From assembly GCA_029243385.1 (NCBI GenBank), contig JAQWSC010000007.1:62001-126000 (forward strand): a stretch of DNA of 64,000 nt, given 5' to 3'. The position numbers and the translations under genes are program-made. The notes beneath the pieces are model-generated. The model was given only the letters and a program-made list of their open reading frames with translations, had not been told where the DNA came from and did no database searches. The stretch comes from Flavobacteriaceae bacterium (GTDB taxonomy: Bacteria; Bacteroidota; Bacteroidia; Flavobacteriales; Flavobacteriaceae). This document shows positions 43,523 to 52,572 of this stretch, piece after piece (the stretch's first letter is position 1; every line of letters begins with the position of its first letter).

Positions 43523-44326
43523 TTGAAATACATAGAAAGCCCTAATAATCCTCGAATAAAGGATCTTTTAAAGCTTCAATCCAAAGCAAAAGTACGACAA
43601 GATCAACAGCAATTTGTGGTTGAAGGAGTTCGAGAAATTGGACTTGCTCTTCAAAGTGGATATACCATTGTGGAATGTTTTTATTGTGAAAACCTACTTT
43701 CGTCTGAAGCATTGTTCTCATTATTAGGAGATTATTCAAACAGTATATCTATAACCAGTCTGTCGTCAAAAGCCTATGAAAAATTGGCATATCGGGCTTC
43801 AACTGAAGGATTGATTGCGTTGATCCAGCAAAAGAATCACCGATTAGATGCTTTTGTTCTAAAAACCAAGAATCCACTGCTACTCGTTGCTGAATCACCA
43901 GAAAAACCGGGTAATATTGGTGCATTACTTCGCACTGCTGATGCCGCTTCGCTAGACGGAGTGTTAATTGCCAATCCCAAAACAGATCTTTACAATTCCA
44001 ATGTTATACGATCGAGTGTAGGCGGAATTTTTACTACGCCTGTTGCTACGGGGAGTACCTCTGACATTATTGAGTTCTTAAAACAGCGTAAAATATCTAT
44101 ATATGCAGCAAGTTTGCAATCAAGCCTCCCATATACAGACGTTTCATTTGAAGCCCCAACTGCCTTGGTAGTGGGAACAGAAGCAGAAGGCCTTACCCAT
44201 CACTGGCTCGAAAATGCCTCACAAAATATTCATATTCCCATGGAAGGAAAAATTGACTCCATGAACGTTTCGGTAGCAGCAGCCGTTTTAATTTTTGAAG
44301 CAAAAAGACAACGCAAACTTAATTGA
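43523..44326 (+). CDS. TrmH/SpoU-family RNA 2'-O-methyltransferase
   Basis: This 267-residue protein starts with TTG. It has an N-terminal substrate-binding region (IESPNNPRIKDLLKLQSKAK) and a SPOUT catalytic domain with motifs ESPEKPGNIGALLRTADAA, VVGTEAEGLTHHWL and DSMNVSVAAAVLIFEA. It is the same general family as the gene at 24674-25411, though the two are clearly diverged. The target is probably a 2'-O-ribose in rRNA or tRNA. The M48 peptidase gene follows 9 bp downstream. Confidence 0.9.
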   Translation: MKYIESPNNPRIKDLLKLQSKAKVRQDQQQFVVEGVREIGLALQSGYTIVECFYCENLLSSEALFSLLGDYSNSISITSLSSKAYEKLAYRASTEGLIALIQQKNHRLDAFVLKTKNPLLLVAESPEKPGNIGALLRTADAASLDGVLIANPKTDLYNSNVIRSSVGGIFTTPVATGSTSDIIEFLKQRKISIYAASLQSSLPYTDVSFEAPTALVVGTEAEGLTHHWLENASQNIHIPMEGKIDSMNVSVAAAVLIFEAKRQRKLN

Positions 44327-44335
44327 TACAACTCT

Positions 44336-45577
44336 ATGACTCCTACCATTCTTTTTTACATTATCATCGGAATTTTGATTACTTCATTTTGTTTTGATAC
44401 GTTTATCAATTCTTTGAATGCAAAACGATTTTCAGATCCTATTCCTAAAAAACTGAGCGATGTTTATGACAAAGAGGCTTATCATAAATCACAAACCTAC
44501 AGTCAAACTCGTTATCGGTTCTCAAAAATTTCTGGGGGATTTGGCTTTGTAGTGACACTTGCTTTTTTTCTTTTTGATGGTTTTGCATGGGTCGATTCGT
44601 TTAGTAGATCTTATTTTGAAAATCCTATTACCGTTGCTCTTTTGTTTTTTGGGATTATTTGGCTTGCCAACGAGCTCATAGGAATTCCTTTTTCATACTA
44701 CAATACATTTGTAATCGAAGATGCATTTGGGTTTAACAAAACCAATATCACAACATTTGTTACAGACAAACTAAAGGGCTGGGGGATCACAATTTTGTTT
44801 GGAGGAAGTGTTTTGGCAGGATTGGTTTGGTTTTACGAGATATCGGGACCTTTATTTTGGCTGTATGCATGGGGACTCATTACCATGATTTCTATTCTGA
44901 TAAATCGTTTTTATGCCCAGCTCATTGTGCCACTTTTTAACAAGCAAAAACCTCTTGAAGACGGTGCACTTAGACAAGCAATCGAAGTCTATTCAAAACA
45001 AGTCGGTTTTACACTTGACAATATTTTTGTTATCGACGGATCCAAACGTTCAACAAAAGCAAACGCCTATTTTTCTGGATTTGGAAAACAAAAAAGGATC
45101 ACCCTATATGATACTCTCATTGAAAAACTAACGGTCGAAGAAATCGTAGCTGTATTAGCTCACGAGGTAGGACACTACAAGAAAAAGCACATTCTGAGTA
45201 ACTTGTTTTTGTCAACAGCTCAAACAGGAATCATGTTGTTTTTGTTGTCGCTTTGTGTAAATATGCCTCTACTCTCTGGAGCCTTGCACGTATCTATTCC
45301 AAGCTTTCATGTGGGACTCATTGCATTTGTGATTCTATACACTCCTTTGTCACAAATTACCGGTTTAGGGATGAACTATCTTTCTAGAAAGTACGAATAT
45401 CAAGCCGATGCTTATGCCAAAAGCACATACGCTGCTGAACCTTTGGTGTCAGCTCTCAAAAAGTTGTCCAAAACCAGCTTGAGCAATTTAACGCCACATC
45501 CTCTTTATGTAAAATGGCACTATTCACATCCAACCCTTTTGCAACGAATTGAAAAAATGGACGCAAAGGAATCCTAA
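44336..45577 (+). CDS. M48 family metallopeptidase (Ste24/CAAX protease-like)
   Basis: This 413-residue integral membrane zinc protease has an N-terminal region with several membrane segments (about 1-20, 65-85, 95-115, 150-190), the catalytic HEVGH at 275-279, and a third ligand in YEYQADAYA. The C-terminal HPLYVKWHYSHPTLLQRI segment is typical of Ste24-like enzymes, which are longer than HtpX. Bacterial members act in membrane protein quality control. It lies in a run with the RNA methyltransferase upstream and the (p)ppGpp enzyme 29 bp downstream. Confidence 0.93.
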   Translation: MTPTILFYIIIGILITSFCFDTFINSLNAKRFSDPIPKKLSDVYDKEAYHKSQTYSQTRYRFSKISGGFGFVVTLAFFLFDGFAWVDSFSRSYFENPITVALLFFGIIWLANELIGIPFSYYNTFVIEDAFGFNKTNITTFVTDKLKGWGITILFGGSVLAGLVWFYEISGPLFWLYAWGLITMISILINRFYAQLIVPLFNKQKPLEDGALRQAIEVYSKQVGFTLDNIFVIDGSKRSTKANAYFSGFGKQKRITLYDTLIEKLTVEEIVAVLAHEVGHYKKKHILSNLFLSTAQTGIMLFLLSLCVNMPLLSGALHVSIPSFHVGLIAFVILYTPLSQITGLGMNYLSRKYEYQADAYAKSTYAAEPLVSALKKLSKTSLSNLTPHPLYVKWHYSHPTLLQRIEKMDAKES

Positions 45578-45606
45578 AAATGAAAAAAAATACCTACTTT
45601 TAGGGT

Positions 45607-47811
45607 ATGCAGGTTATTGATGTAGAAAAAGAGAATCAACTCATTGCCAAGGAGTACAAAGAACTCCTAAAGATCAGTTATCAATTGCTAACAAAAGACG
45701 ATAAAAAGTTAATTCGTTTGGCATTTGACACGGCTGTTGATGCTCATAAAGACCAACGCAGAAAATCGGGTATTCCCTATGTTTTGCACCCCATTGCTGT
45801 TGCTAAAATTGTGGCCTCAGAAATTGGTCTTGACGCCACTTCTATATGTGCTGCTCTACTTCACGATGTAGTGGAAGATTCTTCCTATACCCTTAACGAC
45901 TTGCAGCAGCTTTTTGGAGAAACTATTGCGAAAATTGTTGATGGATTAACAAAAATTTCTAGTCTAAAAAAGGATAAAGACGTTTCGCTACAAGCAGAGA
46001 ATTTTCGAAAAATGCTGCTTACTCTCAATGATGATATTCGGGTTATAATTATCAAAATTGCCGACCGTTTGCACAATATGCAAACCATGGACGCCATGCC
46101 AGAATACAAGCAGGTTAAAATTGCATCAGAAACGCTTTACATTTATGCACCTTTGGCGCATCGAATTGGGTTGTATAATATCAAAACCGAATTGGAAGAC
46201 TTGGGATTAAAACACACTGAAAAAGATGTGTACAACGATCTCTCAAATCGAGTTGCTCAAACAGAGGGAGAACAAAAAGCATACATTGCTGATTTTTCTG
46301 AACGTATCGAACAGAGCCTCCAATCGGAAAAAATTAAGTACGAAATTAAAGGAAGACCCAAATCAATTTATTCGATTCGAAATAAGATGGTTACCAAAAA
46401 CGTTTCTTTTGATCAGGTTTTTGACAAATTTGCTATTCGAATTGTGTACAAGTCGCGCGAAAAAGATGAAAAGTTTTTGGCTTGGAAAATTTACTCCATC
46501 GTAACCGATCATTACCGGCCCAATCCGCTTCGGTTGAGAGATTGGATTTCTTCTCCAAAAACTACGGGATATGAAGCGCTTCACATCACTGTCATGGGAC
46601 CCAAAGGAAAATGGGTTGAAGTACAAATTCGATCCGAAAGAATGCATGAAATTGCTGAAAAAGGGTATGCCGCTCACTTTAAATACAAGCAGGGAAATGA
46701 AGACGAAAAAGGACTTGAAATATGGCTGAATCGTTTGCAAGACGCCCTTGAAAATCCACAGCAAAATGCCGTAGATTTTGTGGAGGAATTTAAATTAAAT
46801 CTTTACTCAACTGAAATTTTTGTTTTTACTCCAAACGGAGATTTAAAATCGTTGCCTTCAGGCTCAACTCCTATTGACTTTGCATTTAGCATTCACACCG
46901 AAATAGGTATGCACACACGCGGAGCAAAAGTCAATGGTAAAATTGTACCTCTAAGTAGGGTTTTGAAAAGTGGTGATCAGGTAGAAATTATAACATCGGA
47001 AAAATCGAGACCAACCGCTAACTGGCTCGATTATAGCCAAACCGGAAGGGCACGCTCCAAAATACGTTCTTCTTTGAGCGCAGAAAAAAAACTGCTTGCA
47101 GAAGAGGGAAAAGAACAATTAAGACGGAAATTAAAACAATTAAAATTTAAACTCGATGAGAGAACCATCAACGATTTGGTAGTTTTCTTTGGGCTAAATA
47201 CCAGTTTGGATTTGTATTATAGAGTTCAAATTGGCACGATTGATAATGTGAAGTTAAAAAAATTTGCAGCGTCGAAAGGCAATCGTTTTTTAAACTTTTT
47301 TAAGAGCAGGCCCCAAGAGAAGAAAAACGTTGAACAAATTCATCGTGAGGAAATTACTGCAAATTATGACCAACTTGTATTTACCAAAAACGAAGACAAA
47401 TTGGACTATTCCTTTTCCAATTGTTGCAATCCGATTGCTGGTGACGATGTATTTGGCTTTATAACGGTAAATGAAGGAATCAAGGTCCATAAAAAACAAT
47501 GCCCCAACGCCTTGAGTTTGCAATCCAAATTTGCCTATCGTATTGTTTCTGCCAAATGGATTGATTCCTCACAAGAAAATTTTGTGGTGGATTTAAAAAT
47601 TACAGGAATTGATTATGTCGGAATGGTAAATGAAATCACTCAAATTATTTCCAATAATCTGAATGTAAACATCAAAAAAATGGCGTTTTCAACTGATGAC
47701 GGCACGTTTAAAGGGGCTTTAAGTGTTGAAGTCAAAAACAAAACTTTTCTCAAACGACTGATGAAAAACATAGAAAATATAAGTGGAGTAGAAAAAGTAG
47801 TGCGTGATTGA
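45607..47811 (+). CDS. rel: Bifunctional (p)ppGpp synthetase/hydrolase (RelA/SpoT homologue)
   Basis: This 734-residue protein controls the stringent response alarmone. The HD hydrolase domain at about 40-190 keeps its metal residues (VLHPIAVAKIV, ALLHDVVEDSSYTL, IIKIADRLHNMQ). The synthetase domain at about 240-360 carries YEALHITVMGPKGKWVEVQI and MHEIAEKGYAAHFKYK. A TGS domain (IFVFTPNGDLKSLPSGSTPI) and a C-terminal ACT domain follow. Both catalytic domains look intact, so it is likely bifunctional. fur lies 42 bp downstream with its own -7 box. Confidence 0.95.
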   Translation: MQVIDVEKENQLIAKEYKELLKISYQLLTKDDKKLIRLAFDTAVDAHKDQRRKSGIPYVLHPIAVAKIVASEIGLDATSICAALLHDVVEDSSYTLNDLQQLFGETIAKIVDGLTKISSLKKDKDVSLQAENFRKMLLTLNDDIRVIIIKIADRLHNMQTMDAMPEYKQVKIASETLYIYAPLAHRIGLYNIKTELEDLGLKHTEKDVYNDLSNRVAQTEGEQKAYIADFSERIEQSLQSEKIKYEIKGRPKSIYSIRNKMVTKNVSFDQVFDKFAIRIVYKSREKDEKFLAWKIYSIVTDHYRPNPLRLRDWISSPKTTGYEALHITVMGPKGKWVEVQIRSERMHEIAEKGYAAHFKYKQGNEDEKGLEIWLNRLQDALENPQQNAVDFVEEFKLNLYSTEIFVFTPNGDLKSLPSGSTPIDFAFSIHTEIGMHTRGAKVNGKIVPLSRVLKSGDQVEIITSEKSRPTANWLDYSQTGRARSKIRSSLSAEKKLLAEEGKEQLRRKLKQLKFKLDERTINDLVVFFGLNTSLDLYYRVQIGTIDNVKLKKFAASKGNRFLNFFKSRPQEKKNVEQIHREEITANYDQLVFTKNEDKLDYSFSNCCNPIAGDDVFGFITVNEGIKVHKKQCPNALSLQSKFAYRIVSAKWIDSSQENFVVDLKITGIDYVGMVNEITQIISNNLNVNIKKMAFSTDDGTFKGALSVEVKNKTFLKRLMKNIENISGVEKVVRD

Positions 47812-47822
47812 AAATAGATACG

Positions 47823-47830
47823 TATTTTTG
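47823..47830 (+). promoter_or_regulatory. -7 promoter box (TATTTTTG) for fur
   Basis: This TAnnTTTG match ends 23 bp before ATG 47854. It includes the only earlier in-frame start codon (GTG 47830), so the shorter start is supported. Confidence 0.6.
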
Positions 47831-47853
47831 TGGGAGAAAATATTTCGAGTGTA

Positions 47854-48300
47854 ATGAACACTTCCAAAAATCAAGAAACCGTTAAGCAAGTATTTATCCA
47901 GTTCTTGGATAATAATGGGCACCGAAAAACACCCGAACGTTTCGCAATTCTTCAAGAAATTTACAACAATAAAGATCATTTTGATATTGAATCGCTTTAT
48001 ATCAAAATGAAAAACAAAAACTATCGGGTAAGCAGAGCTACACTCTACAATACTATTGAATTGCTTCTTGAATGTGGCTTGGTTCGCAAGCATCAATTTG
48101 GGTCAAATCTGTCACAATACGAAAAATCATATTTTGACAGCCAGCACGATCATGTAATTTTAACAGATACAGGCGAAGTAAAAGAGTTTTGTGACCCTCG
48201 AATTCAAAGTATCAAAAAAACCATTGAGGATATTTTTGATATTGAAATTCACAACCATTCATTATATTTTTACGGAACCAAAAAGAAATCATCAAATTAA
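47854..48300 (+). CDS. fur: Fur-family transcriptional regulator without the CxxC zinc pair
   Basis: This 148-residue metalloregulator has an N-terminal winged helix ([40 protein letters not shown]) and a C-terminal dimerisation domain with [20 protein letters not shown] and HNHSLYFYG. Regulatory metal-site histidines are present. The C-x2-C structural zinc pair that usually follows the HDH motif is replaced (LTDTG), leaving one Cys in EFCDP. It may be Fur, PerR or Zur in function; the metal cannot be inferred safely. purA follows after 5 bp. Confidence 0.88.
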   Translation: MNTSKNQETVKQVFIQFLDNNGHRKTPERFAILQEIYNNKDHFDIESLYIKMKNKNYRVSRATLYNTIELLLECGLVRKHQFGSNLSQYEKSYFDSQHDHVILTDTGEVKEFCDPRIQSIKKTIEDIFDIEIHNHSLYFYGTKKKSSN

Positions 48301-48305
48301 ATTTT

Positions 48306-49577
48306 ATGGCAGTAGATTTACTACTCGGACTACAGTGGGGCGACGAAGGAAAAGGAAAAATCGTAGATGTTCTCACTAAAAACTACGATGTCATTGCTCG
48401 CTTTCAAGGAGGCCCTAACGCAGGGCACACCCTTGAGTTTGACGGAATAAAACACGTACTACACACCATTCCTTCTGGAATTTTCCATGACAACGCCATA
48501 AACATTGTTGGAAACGGTGTCGTAATTGATCCTGTCATTTTTAAAAAGGAGTTGGAAAACTTAGAACCCTTTGATATCGACATAAAATCAAAATTATTGA
48601 TTTCACGAAAAGCACATTTAATTCTTCCTACACATCGATTATTAGACGCTGCATCGGAAGCTGCCAAAGGAAAAGCCAAAATTGGCTCAACCCTTAAAGG
48701 AATCGGACCAACTTATATGGACAAAACAGGTCGAAATGGAATCCGAGTTGGAGAACTGGAACTGAGTAGTTGGAAAAAAACATACCGCTCATTGTCCAAC
48801 AAACATGAAAAAATGATTGCTTTTTATGACGTGGATATTGAGTACGATTTAGGAAGTTTAGAAGCTGAGTTTTTTGAGGCCGTAGAATACATGAAGCAAT
48901 TGGAATTTATTGATAGCGAAGAATATTTGCATCAAGTACAAAAAAGCGGAAAGTCCATTCTTGCCGAAGGCGCTCAAGGGTCTTTATTGGATATTGATTT
49001 TGGAACCTATCCATTTGTTACCTCCTCCAACACAACAGCAGCTGGAGCTTGTACAGGCTTGGGCGTACCTCCTAACAAAATAGGAGAAGTTTTTGGAATC
49101 TTTAAGGCCTATACAACACGTGTGGGAAGCGGTCCTTTTCCTACCGAGTTGTTTGATGAAGACGGAGAAACAATGGGACGTGTAGGAAATGAATTTGGAG
49201 CTACCACTGGACGATCCAGACGATGTGGATGGCTTGATTTGGTAGCACTAAAATACGCAGTGCAAGTCAATGGAGTTACGCAACTGATGATGATGAAAGG
49301 CGATGTTTTGTCGGGCTTTGAAAAATTAAAAGTGTGTACATCCTACAATTATAACGGCAAAAAAATTGAACATTTACCGTATTCCATTCTCGAAGAAAAT
49401 GTTACTCCTTTGTATAAAGAATTTCCAGGATGGGAAGAAGATTTGACCCAACTCACTTCTGAAAGTGAGCTTCCTGAAAACTTTATGAGTTATGTTTCGT
49501 TTTTAGAAAAAGAACTGGAAGTACCTATTTCTATCATTTCTGTTGGACCGGATCGCAAACAAACCATTCACAGATAG
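48306..49577 (+). CDS. purA: Adenylosuccinate synthetase
   Basis: This 423-residue enzyme joins IMP and aspartate using GTP in AMP synthesis. It has the P-loop-like LLGLQWGDEGKGKIVD at the N-terminus, GPNAGHT, PSGIFHDN, the GSTLKGIGPTYMDKTGRNGI loop, AEGAQGSLLDIDFGTYPFVT and TTGRSRRCGWLDLVAL. Length and order are standard. It is 5 bp after fur and probably co-transcribed. Confidence 0.97.
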   Translation: MAVDLLLGLQWGDEGKGKIVDVLTKNYDVIARFQGGPNAGHTLEFDGIKHVLHTIPSGIFHDNAINIVGNGVVIDPVIFKKELENLEPFDIDIKSKLLISRKAHLILPTHRLLDAASEAAKGKAKIGSTLKGIGPTYMDKTGRNGIRVGELELSSWKKTYRSLSNKHEKMIAFYDVDIEYDLGSLEAEFFEAVEYMKQLEFIDSEEYLHQVQKSGKSILAEGAQGSLLDIDFGTYPFVTSSNTTAAGACTGLGVPPNKIGEVFGIFKAYTTRVGSGPFPTELFDEDGETMGRVGNEFGATTGRSRRCGWLDLVALKYAVQVNGVTQLMMMKGDVLSGFEKLKVCTSYNYNGKKIEHLPYSILEENVTPLYKEFPGWEEDLTQLTSESELPENFMSYVSFLEKELEVPISIISVGPDRKQTIHR

Positions 49578-49599
49578 AGAATCGCTTCACAAAAAAGTG

Positions 49600-49607
49600 T
49601 ATTTTTG
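49600..49607 (+). promoter_or_regulatory. -7 promoter box (TATTTTTG) for the OstA-like gene
   Basis: This TAnnTTTG match ends directly at the ATG at 49608. If transcription starts about 7 bp further on, translation would have to begin at a later codon such as TTG 49623, still ahead of the hydrophobic signal. Confidence 0.4.
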
Positions 49608-51296
49608 ATGAAAATAATTTCGTTGAAACCAATTCTCCTATACAGTATTTTATTCATGTTGGTCTCGAACATAACCGTCAAGGCACAAGAAACTAAAACA
49701 ATCGAAATTAAGGATGCAGGAGCATTCAATCGCGATGAAATTCGTTTTCCTGGAGCCAATATCTTAAGTAAAAACGACACCAAACGTGTCCATTTATTTC
49801 ACGAAGGAATGGATGTTTGGTCTGACAGAGCCGTGTTTTATAAGCAGCAAAATTTTTTCAAAGCATACGGAAATGTTGTTGTTAACCAGGGAGATACCAT
49901 TGAAATGTTTAGCAATTATATCGAATACGATGGAAACAAACGCTTTGCAGTTACCAAAGAGAATGTGGTTCTAAAAAATCCTGAAATGACTTTAGAGACA
50001 GATACTCTCTATTACAATCGAAACGACGAAATTGCGTTTTACGAAACTTGGGGAATTGTAAAAGACAGTGCAAGTGTTATCAAAAGTGATCGCGGTCGCT
50101 TTTATATGAAACAGAAAAAATATCGATTCTTAACAGACGTTGAAATCACCAATCCAGAATACGATATCAATTCGTTGCAACTGGATTATTATACTGATAT
50201 TGACCACTCATATTTTTATGGTCCAACAACCATCAAAGGGGAAGATTACGATATTTACTGTGAACGAGGTTTTTATGACACCAAAAACAAAAAAGGATTT
50301 TTTATAAAAAATTCTAAAATTTTGTACAACAATCGAATCATTGAAGGGGACAGTTTGTATTTTAACAATCCGCTAAATTATGCGGCAGCAACCAACAATA
50401 TTAAACTTACTGATACCGTAAACAACTCTGTTATATTGGGGCATTATGCTGAAATCTTTAAGGCGAAAGATTCTGCAATGATTACTCGAAATCCAATTGC
50501 TATCAGCTTAGTTGAAACCGACTCGTTGTATATTCATGCTGACACACTTGTCGCTATCGGCCCTCCCGAAAAAAGAATTATCAAAGGGTTTTATGACGTG
50601 CGTATCTATAAAAAAGACCTGAGTGGAAAAGCAGACTCTATCCATGTAAACAAAGAAACAGGTTTGACAAAATTGTTTCGAAAACCACTTACCAAGCGTC
50701 AGTTACAACGACTAACCCCCAATGAAATTTCAAAGAAAAATCCCATTTTATGGTCTGGAGAAAGTCAAATGACTGGCGATGTGATTCATCTTATTTCCAA
50801 TGCTAAAACTGAGGAATTGGATTCGCTAAAAATCCTCAACAACGCATTTGTAGTCGAAAAAGACACCTTGGGCGTTGATAACTACAACCAAATCAAAGGA
50901 ATCAATCTCTACGGAAAATTTATAGAAAATACCTTGAAAACAATTCATGTGATCAAAAACACAGAAATGATTTATTATCTGTACGATGACGACACGCAAG
51001 ATTTGGTTGGTATAGACAAGTCCATATGCAGCGCCCTTCAAATGGATATTGAAGAAAATGCAATAGATCAAATTACCTATTTTACGGAACCCGAAGGGAC
51101 GGTTTATCCGGAGAAAGAGTTGCCAAAAAATGCACGTCAACTTCGAGGTTTTGTTTGGAGAGGCAGTGAAAAAGTCAATTCCAAGGAAGACTTATTAAGC
51201 GAGAGCGATACAAGCATCCCATCGGTAATTATTAAAGGGGTAAACCAAGAAATTGACCCTATTGAAAAAGAAAACGCCAATATTTCAAAAGAATGA
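49608..51296 (+). CDS. OstA-like (LptA/LptD N-terminal type) envelope protein
   Basis: This 562-residue protein has a signal peptide (ILLYSILFMLVSNITVKA). Repeated OstA-like beta-jellyroll strands follow: VFYKQQNFFKAYGNVVVNQG, IEYDGNKRFAVTKENVVLKN and LYYNRNDEIAFYETWGIVKD. OstA domains carry lipopolysaccharide across the periplasm in the Lpt system; this one is longer than LptA and lacks the LptD barrel. It may be a periplasmic LPS transport component in this phylum. It overlaps the next gene, a class III aminotransferase, by 4 bp. Confidence 0.85.
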   Translation: MKIISLKPILLYSILFMLVSNITVKAQETKTIEIKDAGAFNRDEIRFPGANILSKNDTKRVHLFHEGMDVWSDRAVFYKQQNFFKAYGNVVVNQGDTIEMFSNYIEYDGNKRFAVTKENVVLKNPEMTLETDTLYYNRNDEIAFYETWGIVKDSASVIKSDRGRFYMKQKKYRFLTDVEITNPEYDINSLQLDYYTDIDHSYFYGPTTIKGEDYDIYCERGFYDTKNKKGFFIKNSKILYNNRIIEGDSLYFNNPLNYAAATNNIKLTDTVNNSVILGHYAEIFKAKDSAMITRNPIAISLVETDSLYIHADTLVAIGPPEKRIIKGFYDVRIYKKDLSGKADSIHVNKETGLTKLFRKPLTKRQLQRLTPNEISKKNPILWSGESQMTGDVIHLISNAKTEELDSLKILNNAFVVEKDTLGVDNYNQIKGINLYGKFIENTLKTIHVIKNTEMIYYLYDDDTQDLVGIDKSICSALQMDIEENAIDQITYFTEPEGTVYPEKELPKNARQLRGFVWRGSEKVNSKEDLLSESDTSIPSVIIKGVNQEIDPIEKENANISKE

Positions 51297-52477
51297 ACGC
51301 GCTTAGGGACGATTTTTTTAAATATCAGGCGCAAACCACACCCAGCCCATTGGCTATGGAAATTTCACATGCCGAAGGGAGTTATATTTTTGATATCCAT
51401 CAAAAAAAATATTTAGACTTTGTTGCTGGAGTTTCAGCTTGTAGTTTGGGACATCGTCCTCCCAGTGTAGTAGCTGCTGTAAAAGAGCAGCTTGAAAAGT
51501 ATTGGCACGTTATGGTATATGGAGAATACATACAACGTCCATCAGTGGAGCTTACCATACTTTTAGCAGCCAATCTTCCCGAATCATTATCGTGTACCTA
51601 TTTAACCAACTCAGGAACAGAAGCCATAGAAGGAGCCATGAAATTGGCAAAACGAATCACAGGGAGATCCCAATTCGTTGCAGCCAAAAACGCTTATCAC
51701 GGAAGCACACAAGGAGCCATGAGCATCATGGGATTTGAGGAACGAAAAAGTGCTTACAGACCCTTATTACCAGGAATCGAATTCATTACATTTAACTGCG
51801 ATGCTGACTTAGAAAAAATCGGCACTCAAACAGCTGCCGTTGTCTTAGAAACCATCCAAGGTGGCGCGGGTTTTATACTTCCAAAAAATCATTATTTAAA
51901 AAAAGTAAAAAAACGCTGTGAAGAAGTCGGCGCCTTATTGATTCTTGACGAAATCCAACCGGGTCTGGGTAGAACAGGTACGCTTTTTGGTTTTGAAACA
52001 TTTGGTATCGTTCCGGATATTCTTGTTATGGGTAAAGGACTTGGAGGTGGGTTTCCAATAGGTGCTTTTTCGACCTCACCCACTCTAATGAAACAACTCC
52101 AAACAGATCCGGTTTTAGGACATATTACAACTTTTGGAGGGCATCCTGTCATTGCATCTGCGGCTTTGGCAACGCTAAAAAGGATCACAGAAGGAGACTT
52201 AATGAAAAAAACGCTCAAGAAAGAACAGCTGTTTCGCCAACTATTGATTCACGATCACATTCAGGAAATTCGTGGAATAGGTCTCATGTTAGCACTGATT
52301 CTTCCCAACGCCGAAACAGCCAATCAATTGGTTTTGAGATGCATGGAAAAGGGACTGATTCTTTTCTGGCTGTTGTTTGAAAAAAAAGCGGTTCGAATTA
52401 CTCCACCCTTAACCCTATCCGAAAATGAAATTAGAGAAGGATGTGAAATTATCCTTTCGGTTCTTGATGAACTCTAG
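51293..52477 (+). CDS. Class III pyridoxal-phosphate aminotransferase
   Basis: This 394-residue enzyme is related to acetylornithine/ornithine and 4-aminobutyrate aminotransferases. It carries LTNSGTEAIEGAMKLAKRIT, AAKNAYHGSTQGAMSIMG, the PLP Asp219 in LLILDEIQPGLGRTG and Lys248 in LVMGKGLGGGFPIGAF. It overlaps the OstA-like gene by 4 bp, so the two are translationally coupled. A function in amino-sugar or envelope precursor synthesis would fit that coupling, but the substrate is not known. Confidence 0.9.
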   Translation: MNALRDDFFKYQAQTTPSPLAMEISHAEGSYIFDIHQKKYLDFVAGVSACSLGHRPPSVVAAVKEQLEKYWHVMVYGEYIQRPSVELTILLAANLPESLSCTYLTNSGTEAIEGAMKLAKRITGRSQFVAAKNAYHGSTQGAMSIMGFEERKSAYRPLLPGIEFITFNCDADLEKIGTQTAAVVLETIQGGAGFILPKNHYLKKVKKRCEEVGALLILDEIQPGLGRTGTLFGFETFGIVPDILVMGKGLGGGFPIGAFSTSPTLMKQLQTDPVLGHITTFGGHPVIASAALATLKRITEGDLMKKTLKKEQLFRQLLIHDHIQEIRGIGLMLALILPNAETANQLVLRCMEKGLILFWLLFEKKAVRITPPLTLSENEIREGCEIILSVLDEL

Positions 52478-52572
52478 TTTTGTTCATTAAATTGTTAAAA
52501 ACAAACATATCGACAGCTAAATTCCTCATTGATTTTAGTTAATTTTAAACTGTAAATGAAGTTTAATTGGAT

